A stretch of DNA of 64,000 bases from Hippopus hippopus. Taxonomy: Eukaryota; Mollusca; Bivalvia; Cardiida; Cardiidae. The stretch is taken from positions 66,238,845-66,302,844 of the forward strand of contig OX328096.1 in NCBI GenBank assembly GCA_946811185.2, in the 5' to 3' direction. The position numbers and the translations under genes were made by a program. The notes under the pieces were generated by a model. That model did not search any database. It was given only the letters and a program-made list of their open reading frames with translations, and was not told the origin of the DNA. This document shows positions 36,961-47,692 of this stretch, piece after piece. Position 1 is the first letter of the stretch. Each line of letters opens with the position of its first letter.

Positions 36961-37144
36961 CGAACCTCACACTGGAGAGACCTTACGTTCTTGCTCCAGG
37001 TCAACGTTACTGCTCCTGTCAATTGAACGTACCCGCTCCAGGTAAAAACATGGCTGCACCCTAGAATTTTGCTAGGTAAGCACGAAAACATACACTGTAC
37101 TTCTTTGACAATCAGATGAATAGATATGCAGTAGACGGTTGTCG
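36961..37144 (+). pseudogene. Decayed copy of a host first exon (left flank of the Polinton)
   Basis: Inverted match to 59149-59322. It shares CTCCAGGTAAAAACATGGCTG and GGTCAACGTTACTGCTCCTG. The ATG at 37050 is followed by TAG after three codons (37062-37064), while the donor-like GTAAGC remains at 37076. The Polinton cut this copy in the would-be intron. Exon status is inferred from the intact copy. Confidence 0.45.
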
Positions 37145-37150
37145 CACGGA
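37145..37150. repeat. Target site duplication, left
   Basis: CACGGA directly before the left terminal repeat; repeated at 56022-56027. Six base pairs is the Polinton hallmark. Confidence 0.95.
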
Positions 37151-37438
37151 AGTAGATAGTAAAATTCCCACCCTGGCGCAAAATCACCCAAAAATCACAA
37201 AATGCGCCAGAATGCCCACCACAACTAACCACCCAAATAAATTTCTTAATCGACTAACCCTCCAACCGACTAACCCTCACCACAACTAACCACCCAAATA
37301 AATTTCTTAATCGACTAACCCTCCAACCGACTAACCCTCACCACAACTAACCACCCACATTAATTTCTAATCGACTAACTAGTTAACCAGACAAACCGAC
37401 TAACTAGTTAACCACGAATCTAAGACTAACTTAAATTT
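37151..37438 (+). repeat. Polinton terminal inverted repeat, left
   Basis: Starts AGTAGATAGTAAAATTCCCA. Matches the reverse complement of 55733-56021. Inside it a 61-bp unit (starting CACCACAACTAACC at 37217, 37278 and 37339) repeats about 2.7 times, rich in CGACTAACCCTC. Confidence 0.95.
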
Positions 37439-37483
37439 CAAAAATTTTTTATAAACAATTATATTCAGAATTAAAACAACATA

Positions 37484-39201
37484 ATGGAAAACTATTTAGG
37501 AATTGTGATTAATAATGATCTAAACAAATTGTTTAGTAATCATGGACTGGATTTATTACGTAAATATTATTTATTGAATGGGGAAACTCCTCAACAAGCA
37601 TTTGCAAGAGCCAGTGTGGCTTATAGTAAAGGTGATTTAGCGTTTGCACAGAGAATATATAATTACGTATCTTCTCGTAAATTTATGTTTTCTTCTCCTA
37701 TATTGAGTAATGCTCCACTACCAGATACAAAAGGGCAAAAAAGTCAACCAATTTCCTGTTTTTTGAGTTACGTTCCTGACAAGATAGAGGGTATCATTGA
37801 TCATCTAAGTAACACATGTTGGTTTACAGTAGTAGGAGGAGGAATAGGAGCAGACTGGAGTTCAATTAGATCATCTGACAGTAAATCACCCGGACCAGTT
37901 GCATTTTTAACACCTATCAACGCAGCAATAAACTCATATAACCAGGGAAAAACAAGAAAAGGGAGTTATGCTGCATATTTAGATATTACACATCCAGAAA
38001 TAACCGAATTTATCTCAATGAGGATACCAACAGGTGGAGATATTAATAGAAAAAAATTAAATCTATTTAATGCTTTTAATATCACTGATGGCTTCATGAG
38101 AGCGGTTAAAAATGGTACAAATTATGACCTTATAGATCCAAAAACAAAAGTTAGAACTCCAACAAATGCCAGGAGAATATGGGAAACCATTCTTGAATCC
38201 AGAAGTAGAATAGGAACACCATATTTAAATTTTATTGATACTATAAATGCAGATCTACCTCAAGTAATGAAAGACCAGGGATTAAAAATCCATGGAAGTA
38301 ATTTATGTAATGAGATTCATTTACCTACTGACGCAACTACAGATGCTGTATGTTGTATATCATCCGTAAACGTTGAGTATTATAGAGAATGGGATGAACA
38401 ATTTTATAAGAGATATTGTAAGATTTCTAGATAATGTATTAGATGTATTTATCTCAAATGCACCAGACAATATTAAGAAAGCAAAAAAAAGGAGCAATAA
38501 GAGATAGGCCATTAGGCCTAGGAGTGATGGGACTAGGATCTTTTTTCCCAAAAGAAGGCATTCCATTTGAATCAGATGAGGCAAAGAAACTTAACATTGA
38601 AATATTTAAGAAAATGAAAGAATATGCATTAAAAGAAACCGAACAACTGGCAAAAGAAAGAGGTGAATGCCCTTCAATGGAAGGCACAGGAAGACGAAAC
38701 TCTCATTTATTGGCTGTTGCCCCAACATCTAACAGTTCATTAATTATTAATTGCTCAGCTTCTATTGAACCAAATATAGCGAATGCATATACATTAAAAA
38801 CAAGAGCTGGAACATTTCTGTGGAAAAATAGATATTTAGAAAATGAACTAGAAAAGATCAACCTCAATAACAAAGAGACTTGGGATTCCATAATAAAAAA
38901 CAAAGGTTCAGTAAGTCATTTACCGTTGTCTGATGAGACAAAGAAAGTTTATAAAACAGCTAAGGAAATAGATCAGTTAAAAATTATAGAATACGCCGCA
39001 GACAGACAGAAATATATATGCCAGGGACAATCATTAAATGTATTCATAAGCGCAGCCGCCACAAAAAGGGAAGTCCATGAGATCCATAACAAAGCTTGGG
39101 AAATGGGATGTAAAGGATTATATTATTACAGAGGAGAAGCTGTAGATAAAGCTGAAGATATCTCTACTTCCCCAAAAGAATGTTCCAGGTGTGTAGCGTA
39201 A
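37484..39201 (+). pseudogene. Ribonucleotide reductase large subunit (class I alpha, NrdA-like), two frame breaks
   Basis: Would reduce ribonucleoside diphosphates to deoxy forms for viral DNA synthesis, with a small subunit that I do not find in the element. Frame one is 37484-38434, frame three 38443-39201; a short middle piece in the remaining frame links them, so two single-base changes are implied, near 38401 (T4 run) and 38472 (A8 run). The active-site set is visible: first radical-path Cys in QPISCFLS, the NLCNE triad (Asn, Cys, Glu), a Cys in DAVCCISS, the Tyr pair in GLYYYRGE, and a C-terminal ECSRC for thioredoxin exchange. There is no N-terminal ATP cone; about 572 codons, the size of phage and some bacterial forms, not animal RRM1 (about 790). 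Phrases such as NSSLI and SASIEPNIANAYT are bacterial/phage style, suggesting transfer. First gene after the left TIR. Confidence 0.9.
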
Positions 39202-39419
39202 TTATTAAATTGTTAAAATAACAATTTAGTAATTTATATAGTAGTGTGGTAGAAAATGTGGGATTTTGAGATTTGTGCAAGGATAACTTTATTTTTTAAA
39301 GTTATATTTTATAATGCCCCCAAGCTAGTGTGTCAATCTTGTTCTCCAAGACAAACCTTTTATTATCACTTGATCCTAACGCTTTTTTGTTTAACTCTTC
39401 AGTATACATATCATGGCCC

Positions 39420-42400
39420 CTACTTCTTAAAAACAGTCATCTTTCTATACTGATCCTTTTCTGTAAGCAAACACTCTTTGTAATTATCAAAATTTATCTC
39501 TTTCTTGATAACCGCTTTTTTAACACCTTTACATCTTTTATCTTCCTTACCATCTAAAGTTTCATAAGCATACATTTTTGCTCCTAGACCAACAAACTCA
39601 GTCATAATCTTACCACCTAGCTCATCTTTAAACTTTCCAACTACTCGTGCATTACAATCATTTTTTAAGAAATGATCTTTAGGATAATTACTTGTATCAA
39701 ACATTTCAGGTACATCTTTTTCTGTATCCTTATACAAATTTTTAGTTTCTATTTCAAGAATAAAACTAACTGTATCAGTATAACACATTCTAACCTTTTC
39801 ACCATACTTAGCTTTAAAGTAATTATAATAAGTTTTTTGCATATGTGTTTTACTGATGTCTAAAATACTTAATCCTGAGTAAATAGGTTTAATATATTTT
39901 AAATTAGTCTTTTTCATGTGTACCGCTGTTAGGTTTTCATCGAATATTGTTGTGTGGCTATAGTTTGGTTTTGCTACTAATTTCCTATAACGCTCCTCAT
40001 TAGAAACCAGGTGTATCGTTACTCTATTTCTCAGGTTTTCTATAGTCTTACCAAAGACTGAATTATTCATCAACTTAAAAAAATCTTTTTCAAAATTATT
40101 TTTAGCTGCTTTTCTTAGTTCAATGTTTGTATTAATGTATGAATTAAGCCATGCACTTTCCTCAAACTTAATTCCTCGATGTATTTTAGTAATCTTTAAG
40201 CCTAAATCAACACATGTTTTTAAAGCTTCATGATGAATAACATAATTCTTTTTATTATTTAAGTTTGGAATAAGTTTTTCTACTTTTTCTATCTTTAAAC
40301 GTTCGGGTGCTAAAGGAAAGTCATTGTGAAAATCATGTAATTCTTTAGGATATTCTAAATCTACTTCTAATACACATGGGATTTTTTGCCAAATTTCTAA
40401 TTCTTTATTTTTCATCCATTTAAAACCATGTGTAGGAAGAGGACGACTCATTGCCCAAGGGTAAAGGCTGTTTGCATCTATATATAATAAATATTTTGAT
40501 GGTTTACTAGGATCATATAATTCACCCATATCCTCATTATTTGCTTTTACATATCTTTTGCTACACATACTAACACCCCCTTTAATACCTAATTCTACCA
40601 TCAAAAGCATATCAGGATCAGACAAAAGTTCAAGATTTACTTTTGTTATTTTCAATGCTGCATCCCAAGCTAAACCAGGAGCAGTATAATACCAACTAGG
40701 ATCTAAGTCATAGTTTTCGCAGCAAACATCTCTAAAGTTTTCGAAAACATCTGCTAAAAGCAATACATCTATTTTGTTGTAAAGTTCTAAGTAATCCTTA
40801 AACGTTTTCATATTAAAAGCTTTCCAAACCTTTTGCGCATGAGCATAATCTTCATCTGTAATTCCTTCTTTGTTTAAACTAGAGTAAAATGCTTCTTTGG
40901 GTGGTAGTTTTTCTTCTTTAAGTTTATCAAAAGAATCTAGGTACTCATAAGGAAAAACTCCTTTTCTCCTAACTAACGGTAGTTGTTCTTAAGTGAAATA
41001 TTTTGATAAAAATTTTAACTGACTTTCCTCTAAGTTGCTTGAAAGTTTATCCAAACTAGAACTCATAAACTTAAAGCTATCAAGGAATCTAATTTTATGG
41101 TTTATATTTTCTCCAACCCAAATGTCTTTACTAAAACTAATATATTTCTCTTCATTATTTGGAATACAGTCAATCTTTCCAGCAGATTTACCAAGACATT
41201 TAATAAAAAGATGAGCATCATATCCACTAAGATTATGAAGGTACACAGGTGCGAAGTTAGGATTTTTAGCTTTTAGGTTGCATTTATTATGCGCGGCGGC
41301 TCTATATTTACCTGTAAAATGACAATGATCTCTTACTCTATAATTAGCACGATTAAATTTTCCACCACAAATCCAGCAATGTGTTTGTTGTGTATGTTTT
41401 ATTTTTTCCTCTATTGTCATTTCAATAGGCTTTGGGTTTTGGTGGTACCGTTGATGAATTTTTTGTATATCATCTTTTAACCGGTTTATAAAAACTTCCT
41501 CAGCATTTTCTCCAACATAACTTCTTTCTATAGGAGCACACAGAGTATCATCAAAACATTTTATAATATAGGAAAAACTGCAAGGTATATGCTTTTGGCG
41601 TTGTATAGTATAATTTTTTTCCGGGTTTGGTTGGCATGTGTATATTGGTTCTAAAACACTTTCAAAATCAGCGTATACAGCAAAGGGAACCCGAAGTTTT
41701 CTAGCATGGTTTTCAAAAGCTAACATGGTACCTGGTTTTGGCATTTCTAAAGTAATAGGTTCATGTTCATTACAGTATTGTTTATGTTTTTCTAAAAGTT
41801 CTTTACTACCAAAATGATTTAAACATCGCCTGCAATACGATACACTAACATGATCAATTGCTTGTTTTCTCATTAAACTACAAAATTTTTTTATGAGGGC
41901 ATAGTGCATGTTTTCCTCATCTTTAATAAAAAGAAGATCAATATGTTTACTTTTTTCGTTATCTGTAATTCTTAAAGGATAAAATTTACAATCATTGGTA
42001 TACCCATAAACATTTACACTAATTTCAGGATTTTGTTTTTCGAACTTAATGATATCTTTAAACGAAACAGGATACTCTATTCCCTCCATGTTTACACTAC
42101 TTTCCTTTGCTTGTAAAGCCTTGTCAATTCTCTCTGCATCACGCTCTTTAGGGTTTAACGCTCTTAAAACACACCATAAAAAGCATTTGTCATCTTTATT
42201 TTTCATATTGATAACTGCTTTTTTATTAGCAATCCATTTTGGTAAAGGTAAGTGACCATTAGCTCTTAAAGGAATATAAGCAGCTGTATGTAGTTCTAAC
42301 CGCACTATACTTCCAAAAGTCCAACCACTACCTTCTCTTGGAAAATTAGCTAAATTTTCTAAAACTTCATCTATCATTTTATTCAACAAATCCTCTACTT

Positions 42401-42875
42401 CTCCTCTGTTTAAATTTAAATGTTGATTACTATGGAAAGCACGTTCAACAGGACCCTGGCCAAGATTTGTCATTAACCATAATTTGCACCTAAGTACAAG
42501 TTTTACCTTTGTTTGTAAATTATTTTGAAAAGTATTTATAAGAGTCTCCCACGTTTCCGCGAAAAATCTTTGTGGACTATAGCCTTCTCTACCCTCTATA
42601 ACATGTTGAGTAGCATACCCTCTGAATGCGGATTGAGCAGCTCTAATCTCAAACGGTCGCCTTTGAGGGTAATTTTCTCTAACATGTTCAACAATTTCAT
42701 CCAACACTTGCGGTATTTGTGTTGTCTCCACATTACCAGTTAACCAATTACCAAAATCATTTATTCCTCTTTGTATAAATTCTGGTACGACAGCTGAGGC
42801 TAGTCGTCTTGCTCCTGAGTAAACATTAGACGCAGCGCGTCTACCCATGTTTGTAAATCTATTAAATAAACTCAT
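39420..42875 (-). pseudogene. Protein-primed family B DNA polymerase, one premature stop and a lost catalytic Asp
   Basis: Replicates the element from its ends. The frame is 1,151 codons from ATG 42875, broken by a TAA at 40991-40989; reading continues in the same frame. In order: N-terminal unique region; a Cys/His region (KCFLWCVLRAL about 230-240, NMHYALIKKF about 322-331) that may be a cysteine-protease-like fold; a C2H2-like stretch (346-368); exonuclease motifs YADFES (401-406) and NLSGYDAHLF (548-557) with an HNH/zinc-like insert HCWICGGKF...DHCHFTGKY (499-524); ExoIII YNKID after the stop; polymerase motifs DANSLYP (about 800) and NNSVFGK (about 937). Motif C reads YTDTVS, where YxDTDS is expected: the second catalytic Asp is Val (codon 39770-39768). 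With the stop, this argues for an inactive gene. Ends convergent with the reductase, 218 bp apart. Confidence 0.95.
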
Positions 42876-42965
42876 TTTTATATAGCAGATATAATTTCTT
42901 AAGCAATTACAATTTTTCCTATTTGTTTCAAAAATTTTTATTATAACAACAATGTCATAATAAAA
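42876..42965 (-). promoter_or_regulatory. Start-proximal TATA motif of the polymerase gene
   Basis: Reads CTATATAAAAATG into the start codon. The same TATATAAAA-ATG arrangement precedes the genes starting at 43313, 48277, 49884 and 49919, so it is likely the element's own promoter signal with very short leaders. Confidence 0.45.
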
Positions 42966-43313
42966 TTACTGAATGCAAATCTTATATTTATTTTTCCAAA
43001 CCCTTCCATTCCAGTTCACAATTGTTTGAGGACCATGATCTATAAATTTACCCGCCATGTAAATTGATGGAAAGGTTTTTATTTCACCAGTTTCAACATC
43101 CTCTAAACTAACTTTTTTAGGATTATGCATAATAGTTTTTAATCTATCAAACCTAGGGTCCTTACTTTTTTCTTTTTCAGGCAACTTGGGAGACTTCTCT
43201 GGTAACAAACCATGTTCTTTCACCAACTTAACTAACCGCTCTTTATCCCAGTATGAGCAGAAATTTATATTATTTTCTTTAAGAATTTTTTTTAAATCTG
43301 TAGTCTTTATCAT
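42966..43313 (-). CDS. Small protein with SAP-like N-terminus and NUMOD-like C-terminus
   Basis: 115 codons, no break. Residues 1-37 (TTDLKKILKENNI, ERLVKLVKEHGL) look like a helix-extension-helix DNA-binding module of the SAP/HeH type. The C-terminal third (FPSIYMAGKFIDHGPQTIVN, then W and KNKYKI) resembles NUMOD repeats, DNA-binding modules attached to homing endonucleases and common in large DNA viruses. No nuclease domain is present. Role is inferred: DNA binding. Sits 90 bp upstream of the polymerase, on the same strand, with TATATAAAAATG at its start. Confidence 0.55.
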   Translation of the reverse strand: MIKTTDLKKILKENNINFCSYWDKERLVKLVKEHGLLPEKSPKLPEKEKSKDPRFDRLKTIMHNPKKVSLEDVETGEIKTFPSIYMAGKFIDHGPQTIVNWNGRVWKNKYKICIQ

Positions 43314-43335
43314 TTTTATATAGGAAAGAAAACTC

Positions 43336-44633
43336 TTAATACACTACACTCATTTTATTTCCATTAGACTGGAAGTTAATTAGCTTATCACTAATAACAA
43401 CAGCGTATGCCTCTGTGTTTGCGGGTACATTTTCAGTAAAAGTTGCCTTGATATGGATATCGCTGACTGAGTATTTTAATCTCTCACTCTGTTTAGAAAC
43501 GTCAAACACAAACAGAGGATAAAGGGTTTTATAAAGGGTTTTATAATCTGGGGGAGTAATGTTAGGGTTTGACACCAATTCATCCATGTTATAAAACTAA
43601 AAATCTAAATAGAGCAGCATCACCGTACACTCTACTAAATTGATGCGCCGTGAATGAAAGATTATAGTCAACCGCAGGATATCTAGTGGAATTTAACATA
43701 ACATAGATATTGTTAACGTTTGTATGATCAAATATTGCTGGATTTTGCTCTTGATCACCGCTTTTAGCAGTCTGAAAGCCAACAATGACAAAACGTGGCA
43801 CCTCAGGTGATGATTTGGTAGAAAGTCTCCAGGTAAATGATGTTGACTGAGGAACTGTGATAGAGTCGCACTGCCTCATTCTATATCCAACCGGTAATTT
43901 TTCTTTTTTCTCGATAATTTTATAAAGTACCATCTTCTCTCCATCTGTGGTAGCACGTGTGGCATAAACCAAGATATTTTAATTAAATTAATTCTGCCAT
44001 CAGCAGGAGCAGCACCATCTCGAAAGATTGCATCATTATCATCATTTCTTGTCAAGGTGAGAGTTTGCTTCATTCCATACAATATTTTGCTATAATCATC
44101 ACAAAAACCAAATATATGTTTTAATGGAACTCTAAAGCTAAAGGTGCCTCTTGGAAGGGCATCCCTAATAATATACCTTCTTCTTACTTCAAAACCAGTG
44201 TTTCCAGCAGCTGCAGTATTTGTTGTATCCTTATACCACAATTGGTTTAACCCTTGTGATTTTGAGAAGTCATCTGGGTATTTTAACAACCCAAGCATTG
44301 TAGTAGCCTGGCCAGGATGCAATATGGATTCAATCTCCATACCTGAAAGTTGATACTTAATATTTTTAAAAAGATACATGAGACCATTGTTTGTTAAAGA
44401 AATATTGGTGTTAGCATCGTAAACTGCTCCAGTATCACTTCTTACTAATTCGCCTATAATAAGTAAATAACTCTCACTAGGATGTGTAAAAATATCTGAG
44501 TTTCAATGTTAATCCTAATACCTCCTCCTGAGTTGTTGAGATGTGTACCTGTGATTGGTTCATACTCATGGTGCTCATACTCAACAATACTAGCATCTTT
44601 TAAAATTGGGTCAGTGATTCTTAAAATGTCCAT
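43336..44633 (-). pseudogene. Major capsid protein (double jelly-roll type), three frame breaks
   Basis: Builds the hexon-like shell of the virion. Reading from ATG 44633, about 432 codons are spread over four pieces: 44633 to about 44500, then to about 43975 (internal frame 44379-43876), then 43972-43589, then 43587-43336. Phrases typical of Polinton capsids include RINIETQ, EIESILHPGQATTMLGLL, ALPRGTFSFRVPLKHIFGFC, STSFTWRL, PRFVIVGFQTAK and GDAALFRF. A 12-bp in-frame duplication gives KTLYKTLY near 43540. Identification rests on recalled family likeness and gene position; I cannot test the fold. Breaks lie in or near short homopolymers, so some could be sequence errors. Next to the NUMOD-like gene (22 bp). 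Confidence 0.72.
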
Positions 44634-44681
44634 TTTATTATTGCAGTTATAATTTTTAAATAAAAATTATAATTGTATACT

Positions 44682-45035
44682 TTACTCTAGCCAAAGCTGG
44701 GTGAAAGACTTATTTTCATCATTAACAAACACACCTTTAAGTTTAATGCTTTTTGCAGTATCTATTTTAGTTTTAGGATAAACTCTATTACCTTATACAA
44801 GTGTTATTTTGGGTATATTCCACTTTTGTAAACGTTCATTCACCTTTTCCTCAATCTCTTTCATTGCAATTACTTCTTCAGGAGATAACTTCACAATGGC
44901 TTTTTTATAACCATATTTTGTGTTATTAATTTCAAGGATTTCACAATCTTCTAATTTTAACAATTCACCTACTATAGTAATAGAACTAGTATTGTATTTT
45001 TTATAATCTACACGATTAAATTTTAATTCTGACAT
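44682..45035 (-). pseudogene. Small acidic/basic protein, function unknown, premature stop
   Basis: Not recognised. An 80-codon frame from 45035 ends at TAA 44795-44793; the same frame stays open for a further 36 codons with protein-like content (KTKIDTAKSIKLKGVFVND) to TAA 44684-44682, so the first stop looks premature. Total about 117 codons. The N-terminal half has a beta-rich pattern (SSITIVGELLKLEDCEILEI), which could suit a small nucleic-acid-binding fold; that is a guess. It lies between the capsid gene and the basic GGAG gene on the same strand. Confidence 0.55.
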
Positions 45036-45085
45036 TTTCTTTTTTAAGCAATATTTTTTTCCTTAACTTATTTTTTATTTTTTCT

Positions 45086-45484
45086 TCATACTACTTTAAT
45101 GCCTGCTCCACTGTTTAATTTTTTAACTAAATCTTGAATAGCAATGGCACTTCCTTCTATTAGGGTACTAATGTCGTGCGTTTTAGGTGTATCAGTGGGT
45201 TTCGGTGTTGCGCTATATTTTTGTAAAATTTTCTTTGATTTTGGTGTCAAAGCTTTTGTAACCAATTTTTTCCCTGCATCTACAGCTGCACTTTTTCCAA
45301 CCTCTAAAGCTTTCTTTGCTCCTTCCTTTGCTACACTCTTTCCCACATCAAGGGCAGAAGATGCAATTTGTTTAGCTGCGCTACTTGTAAAAAGCCTCGC
45401 TAAAAAGTTAGCAATGCTGTCAAAGATTCCAGCACCACCGTATGAATATCTTTTTTTAAATCCGTGTTTTTTATTGACAATCAT
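45086..45484 (-). CDS. Basic, glycine-marked small protein (core or minor virion protein candidate)
   Basis: 132 codons, no break. N-terminus is basic (NKKHGFKKRYSYGGAGIFDS), the middle is an Ala/Lys-rich amphipathic helix repeat (SALDVGKSVAKEGAKKALEVGKS written in part), and the end is NSGAGIKVV. The GGAG and SGAG sites resemble cleavage sites of adenovirus-type proteases, a common mark of virion proteins in this group. Role in packaging or membrane passage is inferred from position among capsid genes. The start overlaps the stop of the next upstream gene by a few bases (45481-45484). Confidence 0.45.
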   Translation of the reverse strand: MIVNKKHGFKKRYSYGGAGIFDSIANFLARLFTSSAAKQIASSALDVGKSVAKEGAKKALEVGKSAAVDAGKKLVTKALTPKSKKILQKYSATPKPTDTPKTHDISTLIEGSAIAIQDLVKKLNSGAGIKVV

Positions 45485-46471
45485 TTTTTATAGTATAGAC
45501 ATAAATTTTTATAAGCGTTTGAATCTAAAACACCTTGTCTTTTTAATTCATCACAAATGCTCACTAACTCGTTTCTTACACCTGTGTTACCTGCTTCTTT
45601 ACTTGCCAACAGCAGGTCTAGTCTTTTTATTAATGCGTTAGGGTCACACGGGATAACAATTCCTTTTCCAAAGATTTTTTTATCAGCCCAAACGTGGGAA
45701 AGAATGTTTCTCCATTTACCTGCTCTGCTGCTTTTTGGATTATCACTTTTTGGATCATTATGACGATAGAGGGTATTGCTGTAGTCCATTATTTCCTTAT
45801 AAGTTTCAAGATCCTTATCATTATAAATATCTTTGTCTGGTTTTCTAGATATGATTAATTCCCATAAACCAGGTGTACCTTCATAAAATCTATCACCAGC
45901 TAAAAGATTATCTCCCGCAATGCCAACTGGTGTGTTACCGATATAAAATGTGCCATCTTTTTCATATAACCCATACGTTGTATCAGCTCCATACTTAGTA
46001 GCAAACTTTCTTAGGTACTTCTCCGAGATTGGCCCAACAAAAACTGGATAGTTCTTTTCTTCTTCTTCTTCCGCTTCTTCCATATACCGCCTAATCTCAT
46101 CAATTTCTTCATCTGTCAGTCCTTCTGGTTTTTTGTAAGCTTCGATAGATGGAAATGCTGGAAACTTAATAGCTTCTGGTAATTTTTCTACACCTTCTTT
46201 AATAGGTATAAGCCCCTCAGTAATCTCCTTTGTTGCAGCTTTTTGTGCTTCTGTAATCTTTGTTGTAGCTTTTTGTGCTTCTGTAATCTCCTTTGTTGTA
46301 GCTTTTTGTGTTTCCGTAACAGGTTTAAAAAACTTTGAAAGATCGGTTTGAAGTTGCCGTTCGCCTGTTCTCTCTGCTAGCAGATTATCCCGAATCCTCT
46401 TTTTTGTTTCAAGATACTCCTGTACAATTAAGTCCCTTTTTGCAGGATCAGTGATTTTTAAAAAAAGACAT
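45481..46471 (-). pseudogene. Coiled-coil protein of a widespread Polinton-associated family, frame change near its start
   Basis: The long frame is open from about 46460; an ATG at 46471-46469 is one base out of register across a T7/A5 run (46456-46467), so the start is probably broken by one base, or an internal ATG at 46083 is used. Order: charged helix (KKRIRDNLLAERTGERQL), three to four repeats of TTKEITEAQKA, a linker, then a C-terminal domain with PVFVGPISEKYLRKFATKYG, YEGTPGLWELII and YSNTLYRHND. The TPGLWEL domain recurs in many invertebrate gene models and Polintons (I believe as an unnamed domain family). A structural or assembly role is likely but unproven. Confidence 0.62.
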
Positions 46472-46592
46472 TTTTTAATTACTAAAATATTTTTTTATCT
46501 CAGTTCTTAGCATAGTTTTTAACATAATTTCTTAACACGTTTCATAACTAAAGCTACATGAAAACTTTATTTTTCTTGGTTTGTTACTACTT

Positions 46593-47240
46593 CTACGAGT
46601 GAGCGGTACGATTCTTTTCAACCAACTTCCGAAAGGACTCACGCGCTTCTTGCCTCCCTCTCTCAATTAAACTTTCTTCATTTTCAGCAAATATCTTTTT
46701 CTTAGTTTTTGTTCTTATTTCATCCTTCATCTTCTTATACTTCTCTTGTTCTTCCATGATAAGTTTAAACTCTTCATCTGATATATGTGATATATGTGAA
46801 GCAATTGTGTCAAGCTTAGCATCAGCTATCATCCGAATCTTTTGATGTTTTTCTCCCTTTGTTTTTGAATTTCTTACTACATATTTACCTACCATTGAGA
46901 GTAATCCGGTTGCTGCACTTGTAATTTCTAAACCTAAAGCTATCGGTACCGCTACAACTGTACCCAATAATATGGCTCCCCCAACACCAGAAGCCATTGT
47001 TAGCCCGATCAATGCTGTATCAATACTATCAACAATTCTTGCGGCTCTAAAATATTTCTTGGCAAGGGCTTCTCTTTTTTGAATTTCATTCTCAAGAAAC
47101 TTCTGTACTTCGGATATCTTTTGTAAACGGTAGGAATGTCCTATTGTGTGCATCTGAATAGGTGGAGCGCTTGCAGTATTTCTTTCTTGAGGTAGTGAAG
47201 GATAAATTTTATTAGGATGTTCTTGATCTGTATCTGTCAT
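46593..47240 (-). CDS. Membrane-spanning coiled-coil protein, Polinton-associated
   Basis: 215 codons, intact. Proline-rich N-terminus, then a helix (SEVQKFLENEIQKREALAKK), a long hydrophobic stretch from about 69 to 118 (IDTALIGLTMASGVGGAILL and VVAVPIALGLEITSAATGLL) that can form two membrane segments, and a charged C-terminal coiled coil. The same layout is present in other Polintons by my memory; no function is established. Membrane location and a role in virion membrane or exit are inference. Same strand as its neighbours, 27 bp from the dUTPase-like gene upstream. Confidence 0.6.
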   Translation of the reverse strand: MTDTDQEHPNKIYPSLPQERNTASAPPIQMHTIGHSYRLQKISEVQKFLENEIQKREALAKKYFRAARIVDSIDTALIGLTMASGVGGAILLGTVVAVPIALGLEITSAATGLLSMVGKYVVRNSKTKGEKHQKIRMIADAKLDTIASHISHISDEEFKLIMEEQEKYKKMKDEIRTKTKKKIFAENEESLIERGRQEARESFRKLVEKNRTAHS

Positions 47241-47267
47241 TTTTTATTAAAATGATAATTTTTTATA

Positions 47268-47648
47268 TCAAGATTGTAGATATTTTAGATAGCAAAATAA
47301 CTCACCCTCAGGTATTTCAATTGTTTTTTGTGAGAAATTATAAATGTAGACTAAGATATCATTAGTCTCATTATCAAGATGTATTCCATTAAGAATGGTT
47401 AAACTATCTTTCCATTTATTACTAACAGATATCACTACAACTCCTCGTGTAGTTATATAACCAAATCCTAGCGAAAGTCTCATACCATCACGAGGAGGAA
47501 TCTTAATAGGTACTTGTGAGTATATTTTCCATTTTAGAGGATCTTGCTTTAAGGGAGGATATTTTACCCTATGTAAATGAGGTTTCCAAAATATAGTTTT
47601 ATGTTGATTAGTAATATTAGGTTTTATACCAAATTTGTGTACATTCAT
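47268..47648 (-). CDS. dUTPase-fold-like protein
   Basis: 126 codons, intact. The second half reads IPPRDGMRLSLGFGYITTRG, then GIHLDNETNDILVYIYNFSQ and IEIPEGELFCYLKYL, the strand and turn order of trimeric dUTPases (PRSG-like turn, N-x-S, I-x-x-G-x-x-x-x-x-L). The catalytic Asp/Tyr motif III is not preserved (NGIHLDNETND lacks the Tyr) and motif V is absent, so enzyme activity is doubtful. It might be a structural use of the fold. Medium to low certainty; a structure prediction would settle it. Confidence 0.45.
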   Translation of the reverse strand: MNVHKFGIKPNITNQHKTIFWKPHLHRVKYPPLKQDPLKWKIYSQVPIKIPPRDGMRLSLGFGYITTRGVVVISVSNKWKDSLTILNGIHLDNETNDILVYIYNFSQKTIEIPEGELFCYLKYLQS

Positions 47649-47692
47649 CTTTTATTTTTGTTATAAATAATATTTAAATATTATTTATAACA

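Noticed and set aside
36918..37232. 104-codon minus-strand protein; similar frame at 55940-56125
   Set aside because: Runs across the Polinton border; the shared MVSCGGHSGAF start is TIR sequence present at both ends.
45144..45641. 165-codon plus-strand frame
   Set aside because: Shadow of the minus-strand GGAG and coiled-coil genes; hydrophobic Leu/Phe/Ser composition is typical of an antisense frame.
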